Part shown: positions 61,376 to 64,000 of the stretch, in pieces
Layout of the letters: each line of letters opens with the position of its first letter
Numbering within the stretch: the stretch's first letter is position 1
Assembly (NCBI GenBank): GCA_020161065.1
Contig: JAIUPH010000018.1
Coordinates: 186,001 to 250,000 of the forward strand
DNA from: Pseudomonadota bacterium
GTDB taxonomy: Bacteria > Pseudomonadota > Gammaproteobacteria > Burkholderiales > Burkholderiaceae_C
Reading direction: 5' to 3'
Length of the DNA stretch: 64,000 nt
Made by a program: the position numbers and the translations under genes
The notes under the pieces: generated by a model
The model's database searches: none
The model's input: the letters and a program-made list of their open reading frames with translations, nothing else
What the model was told of the DNA's origin: nothing

Positions 61376-62902
61376 ATGACCCCGCCTGCCCTGCCCCGCC
61401 CCTGGTTCGAAGGCGACGCCACCGCCCTGGCGCGCCACATCGCGGCCGGCGGCTGCAGCGCGCGGCAGGCGCTGGAGCGCAGCCTGGCCGACCTCGCCGC
61501 CGTCGAGCCCACCTTGAACGCGGTGGCGCTGCTGCGGCCCGAGCTGGGCCACCAGCACGCCGCGGCGCTGGACGGCGAATGGGCCGCCTGCCGCAGCGAC
61601 GCCGAGCGCGCCGCGCTGCTGCAGCGCCGCCCCTTCTTCGGCGTGCCGCTGCTGCTGAAGGACGTGGGCCCGGCCACCGCGCTGCGCGGCCTGCCCTCGC
61701 GCATGGGCTCGCGGCTGTCCGGCGAGGGCATGGAATGGCCGGCCGATGGCACCCTGATTCAACGTTATCTGGCCGCCGGCTTCGTGCCCTACGGCCGCAG
61801 CACCAGCCCCGAGCTGGGCATGAACGCCAGCACCGAGGCGGCGGCCTACGGCGGGCCGACGCGCAACCCCTGGAACCCGGCGCATTCGTCCGGCGGCTCC
61901 AGCGGCGGCGCGGCCGCGGTCACCGCCAGCGGCGCCAACACGATCGCCCACGCCAACGACGGCGCCGGCTCCATCCGCATCCCGGCGTCGGCCTGCGGGC
62001 TGATCGGCCTGAAGCCTTCGCGCGGGCTGATGCCGGTGGGCCCGCTGGCCGGCGAAGGCTGGGGCGGGCTGACCACCGACCACATGCTCACGCGCAGCGT
62101 GCGCGACTGCGCGCGCGCGCTGTTCGTCGGCGCCGGTGCCGACGCCGGCGCGCCTTATGCCGCGCCGCCGCTGCCGGCCGACGGCCTGCTGACGCTGGAG
62201 CAGCCGCCGCGCGGCCTGCGCATCGGCCTCGTCGACACCTTCTACGAAGGCGACCCGGTGCACCCCGAGGTGGCCGCCGCGGTGCGCCGCTTCGCCGCGC
62301 AGCTGGAAGGCCTGGGCCACCAGGTGCAGCCGGTCCGCCTGGCGTTGCGCACGCTGGACGTGCTGCACCCGGTGATGCTGGCCGTAGCCACCGGCACCGC
62401 GGTGCTGCTGGACGGCGTGGCCCAGGCGCGCGACCGCGCGATCGGCGCCGACGAGGTCGAGCCCGTGGTCTGGAGCGCCTACCAGACCGCGCGTTCGCTG
62501 TCGGCCGCCGACTACCTGCGCGCGGTGGAGCGCTTCCACGCCTTCAGCCGCCACATGGCCGCCTTCCACCAGCAGCACGACTTGCTGCTGACGCCCACGC
62601 TGGCCGAGCCGCCGGCGCCGCTGGGCCGCTGGGTGATGGACCTCGGCCGCAGCGCCGACTACATCGACTACCGCCTGGGCCCGCAGGGGCTGTGGCGCTA
62701 CTCGCCGTTCTGCCCGCTGGCCAACGCCACCGGGGCGCCGGCGATCTCGCTGCCGGCCGGCCGCTCGGCGACCGGGCTGCCGATCGGCGCGATGCTGGCC
62801 GCCGACTTCGGCCACGACCTGCTGCTGCTGCGCGTGGCCGCGCAGTGGGAAGCGGCGCACGGCCCGGCGCCGATGCCGTTCAACCGGGAGGACCGCTGGT
62901 GA
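61376..62902 (+). CDS. amidase-signature family amidohydrolase
   Basis: 508 aa. Ser-cisSer-Lys triad regions visible: Lys in GVPLLLKDVG, Ser in SSGGSSGGAAAV and the second Ser in DGAGSIRIPAS. Broad family hydrolysing amides; substrate not predictable. ATG at 61376 with GGAG 9 bases upstream; 102 bases after the M81 gene. Stop overlaps the next gene (GTGA). Confidence 0.9.
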   Translation: MTPPALPRPWFEGDATALARHIAAGGCSARQALERSLADLAAVEPTLNAVALLRPELGHQHAAALDGEWAACRSDAERAALLQRRPFFGVPLLLKDVGPATALRGLPSRMGSRLSGEGMEWPADGTLIQRYLAAGFVPYGRSTSPELGMNASTEAAAYGGPTRNPWNPAHSSGGSSGGAAAVTASGANTIAHANDGAGSIRIPASACGLIGLKPSRGLMPVGPLAGEGWGGLTTDHMLTRSVRDCARALFVGAGADAGAPYAAPPLPADGLLTLEQPPRGLRIGLVDTFYEGDPVHPEVAAAVRRFAAQLEGLGHQVQPVRLALRTLDVLHPVMLAVATGTAVLLDGVAQARDRAIGADEVEPVVWSAYQTARSLSAADYLRAVERFHAFSRHMAAFHQQHDLLLTPTLAEPPAPLGRWVMDLGRSADYIDYRLGPQGLWRYSPFCPLANATGAPAISLPAGRSATGLPIGAMLAADFGHDLLLLRVAAQWEAAHGPAPMPFNREDRW

Positions 62903-63375
62903 ACCGTCGATCTGCCTTGTTAGCTGCAGCCACCGCGCCCGGCGCCTTCGCGCTGGCCGGCTGCGCCGCGCCGCCGCCCGACCTGACCAGCGCCGCCGAG
63001 CAGGTGCGGGCCAGCGAGATCGCCTTCGCCGCCAGCATGGGCGCGCGCGACTTCAACGCCTTCGCGAGCTGGATCGCCGACGACGCCACCTTCGTCAACG
63101 GCGGCAAGCCGCTGCGCGGCAAGCCCGCGGTGCTGATGCACTGGGAGCGCTTCTTCCGCGGCCCCGCGGCGCCGTTCCTGTGGAAGCCCGAGATCATCGA
63201 GGTGCTGGCCAGCGGCAACCTGGCCTACTCCGAAGGCCCGGTGTCGCTGCCCGACGGCCGCGTGGTCTCGCGCTACGTGTCCACCTGGCGGCGCGAGCCC
63301 GCGGGCGGCTGGCGCGTCGTGCTCGACAACGGCTTCGACGCCTGCGACTGCAGCAACAACGGCAAGAAGAACTGA
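62899..63375 (+). CDS. NTF2-like (DUF4440/SnoaL-type) lipoprotein
   Basis: 158 aa from a GTG overlapping the amidase stop. Signal with lipobox ALAGC (Cys22), so probably an inner- or outer-membrane lipoprotein. The mature domain is a cone-shaped NTF2 fold: RDFNAFASWIADDATFVNGG, GKPAVLMHWERFF, YVSTWRREPAGGWRVVLDNG. Such proteins bind small ligands or act as inhibitors or immunity-like partners. Placed between two amidase genes. Confidence 0.82.
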   Translation: MNRRSALLAAATAPGAFALAGCAAPPPDLTSAAEQVRASEIAFAASMGARDFNAFASWIADDATFVNGGKPLRGKPAVLMHWERFFRGPAAPFLWKPEIIEVLASGNLAYSEGPVSLPDGRVVSRYVSTWRREPAGGWRVVLDNGFDACDCSNNGKKN

Positions 63376-63378
63376 GCC

Positions 63379-64000
63379 ATGGACGACCTCACCGCCCTTG
63401 ACGCCAGCGCGCTGAGCGCCGCCATCCACGCCGGCCAGGTCTCCTGCCGCGAGGTGATGCAGGCCACGCTGCAGCGCATCCACGCGCTCAACCCGCGCGT
63501 CAACGCCATCGTCAGCCTGGCCGACGACGAGCAGCTCTTGAAACAGGCCGACGCGCACGACGCGCTGCTGGCGCGCGGCCAGTCGCTCGGCTGGATGCAC
63601 GGGCTGCCGCAGGCCATCAAGGACACCGGCAACGCGGTGGGTTTTGCCAGCACCTTCGGCTCGCCGCTGCTGGCCGACGTGATGCCCGCCGCCGACAGCC
63701 TGTTCGTGCAGCGCATGAAGGCGGCCGGCTGCATCGTCGTCGGCAAGACCAACATGCCCGAGTTCGGGCTCGGCTCGCACAGCTACAACCCCTTGTTCGG
63801 CACCACGCTCAACGCCTGGGACCCAGCCGTCAGCGCCGGCGGCAGCAGCGGCGGCGCCGCGGTGGCGCTGGCCTTGCGGCTGCTGCCGGTGGCCGACGGC
63901 TCGGACTTCATGGGTTCGCTGCGCAACCCGGCGGGCTGGAACCACGTGATCGGCCTGCGCCCCAGCCAGGGCCGCGTGCCCGGCTGGCCGCGGCCCGAGC
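63379..64000 (+). CDS. amidase-signature family protein, 3' truncated by the window edge
   Basis: First 207 codons of a second amidase, open to the window end. ATG at 63379 is 4 bases after the previous stop. The catalytic Lys is in GLPQAIKDTG and the Gly/Ser stretch in VSAGGSSGGAAVA, followed by DGSDFMGSLRNPAGWNHVIGLRP (about residues 173-195), typical of the family. Paralogous in type to the amidase at 61376 but clearly divergent. Missing C terminus prevents substrate guesses. Confidence 0.88.
   Translation, partial: MDDLTALDASALSAAIHAGQVSCREVMQATLQRIHALNPRVNAIVSLADDEQLLKQADAHDALLARGQSLGWMHGLPQAIKDTGNAVGFASTFGSPLLADVMPAADSLFVQRMKAAGCIVVGKTNMPEFGLGSHSYNPLFGTTLNAWDPAVSAGGSSGGAAVALALRLLPVADGSDFMGSLRNPAGWNHVIGLRPSQGRVPGWPRPE

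Overview
The window is very GC-rich DNA (60-base samples I counted by hand in the first 16 kb run about 77-83% GC). Genes are tightly packed, often with 4-base ATGA/GTGA overlaps. Gene content (Bug-family solute receptor, homoprotocatechuate operon, aryl-polyene-type cluster, GlnRS, IF-1) points to a betaproteobacterium of the order Burkholderiales, perhaps the Rubrivivax/Leptothrix/Ideonella group. That placement is inference; there is no rRNA or tRNA in the window.

Region 1 (about 440-29540) is an aryl-polyene (APE)/xanthomonadin-type pigment cluster. The first arm (507-15270, all + strand) encodes an acyl carrier protein, a membrane protein, an AMP-ligase fused to a hotdog dehydratase, a LpxL-like acyltransferase, a LolA-like protein, an MMPL/RND exporter, a polysaccharide-deacetylase-like protein, a methyltransferase, a ketosynthase plus chain-length-factor pair, a dehydratase, a ketoreductase, two uncharacterised secreted proteins, and a second ketosynthase plus chain-length-factor pair. 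A halogenase-family flavoprotein follows. The second arm (23336-29538) holds a GT2 glycosyltransferase, a PlsC-like acyltransferase, a MipA/OmpV outer-membrane protein and a second halogenase-family flavoprotein on the - strand. Divergent from these are a PAP2 membrane protein, a second ACP and a third ketosynthase. No aromatic ammonia-lyase is visible, so the aryl starter must come from elsewhere.

The two arms are separated by a lower-GC block (about 17017-23335; samples about 63-77%). It carries a divergently transcribed TetR regulator and a five-gene redox operon (quinone-oxidoreductase-like, hydrolase/EthD-like fusion, SDR, Old Yellow Enzyme, thioesterase), then a deleted MaoC pseudogene abutting a REP-like palindrome. 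It looks acquired.

Region 2 (29568-36885) is ordinary chromosome: glnS with an apparently leaderless promoter, a DUF3016 protein, an SLC13/ArsB-type permease, an exported FKBP isomerase, a DUF808 membrane protein, an exported methyltransferase, a small protein and an EamA transporter behind a run of ten C. Region 3 (36872-44805) is an eight-gene homoprotocatechuate meta-cleavage operon (hpaG in two parts, hpaE, hpaD, hpaF, hpaH, plus a PLP decarboxylase and a Bug receptor) under divergent HpaR. HpaI and HpaBC are not present.

Region 4 (44806-64000) holds infA, a cold-shock gene, an HTH/PIN toxin-antitoxin pair behind three 9-bp iterons, and a class III cyclase-FHA gene divergent from a cNMP-binding patatin phospholipase. 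It continues with a Dpp-type ABC transporter, a HepT/MntA toxin-antitoxin pair, a hybrid sensor kinase, a lipoprotein, a DUF6502 gene, an M81 metallopeptidase, an amidase, an NTF2-like lipoprotein and a truncated second amidase. Two inverted copies of a roughly 130-bp intergenic element lie at 44809-44937 and 51722-51851; their central hairpins differ by compensating base changes.
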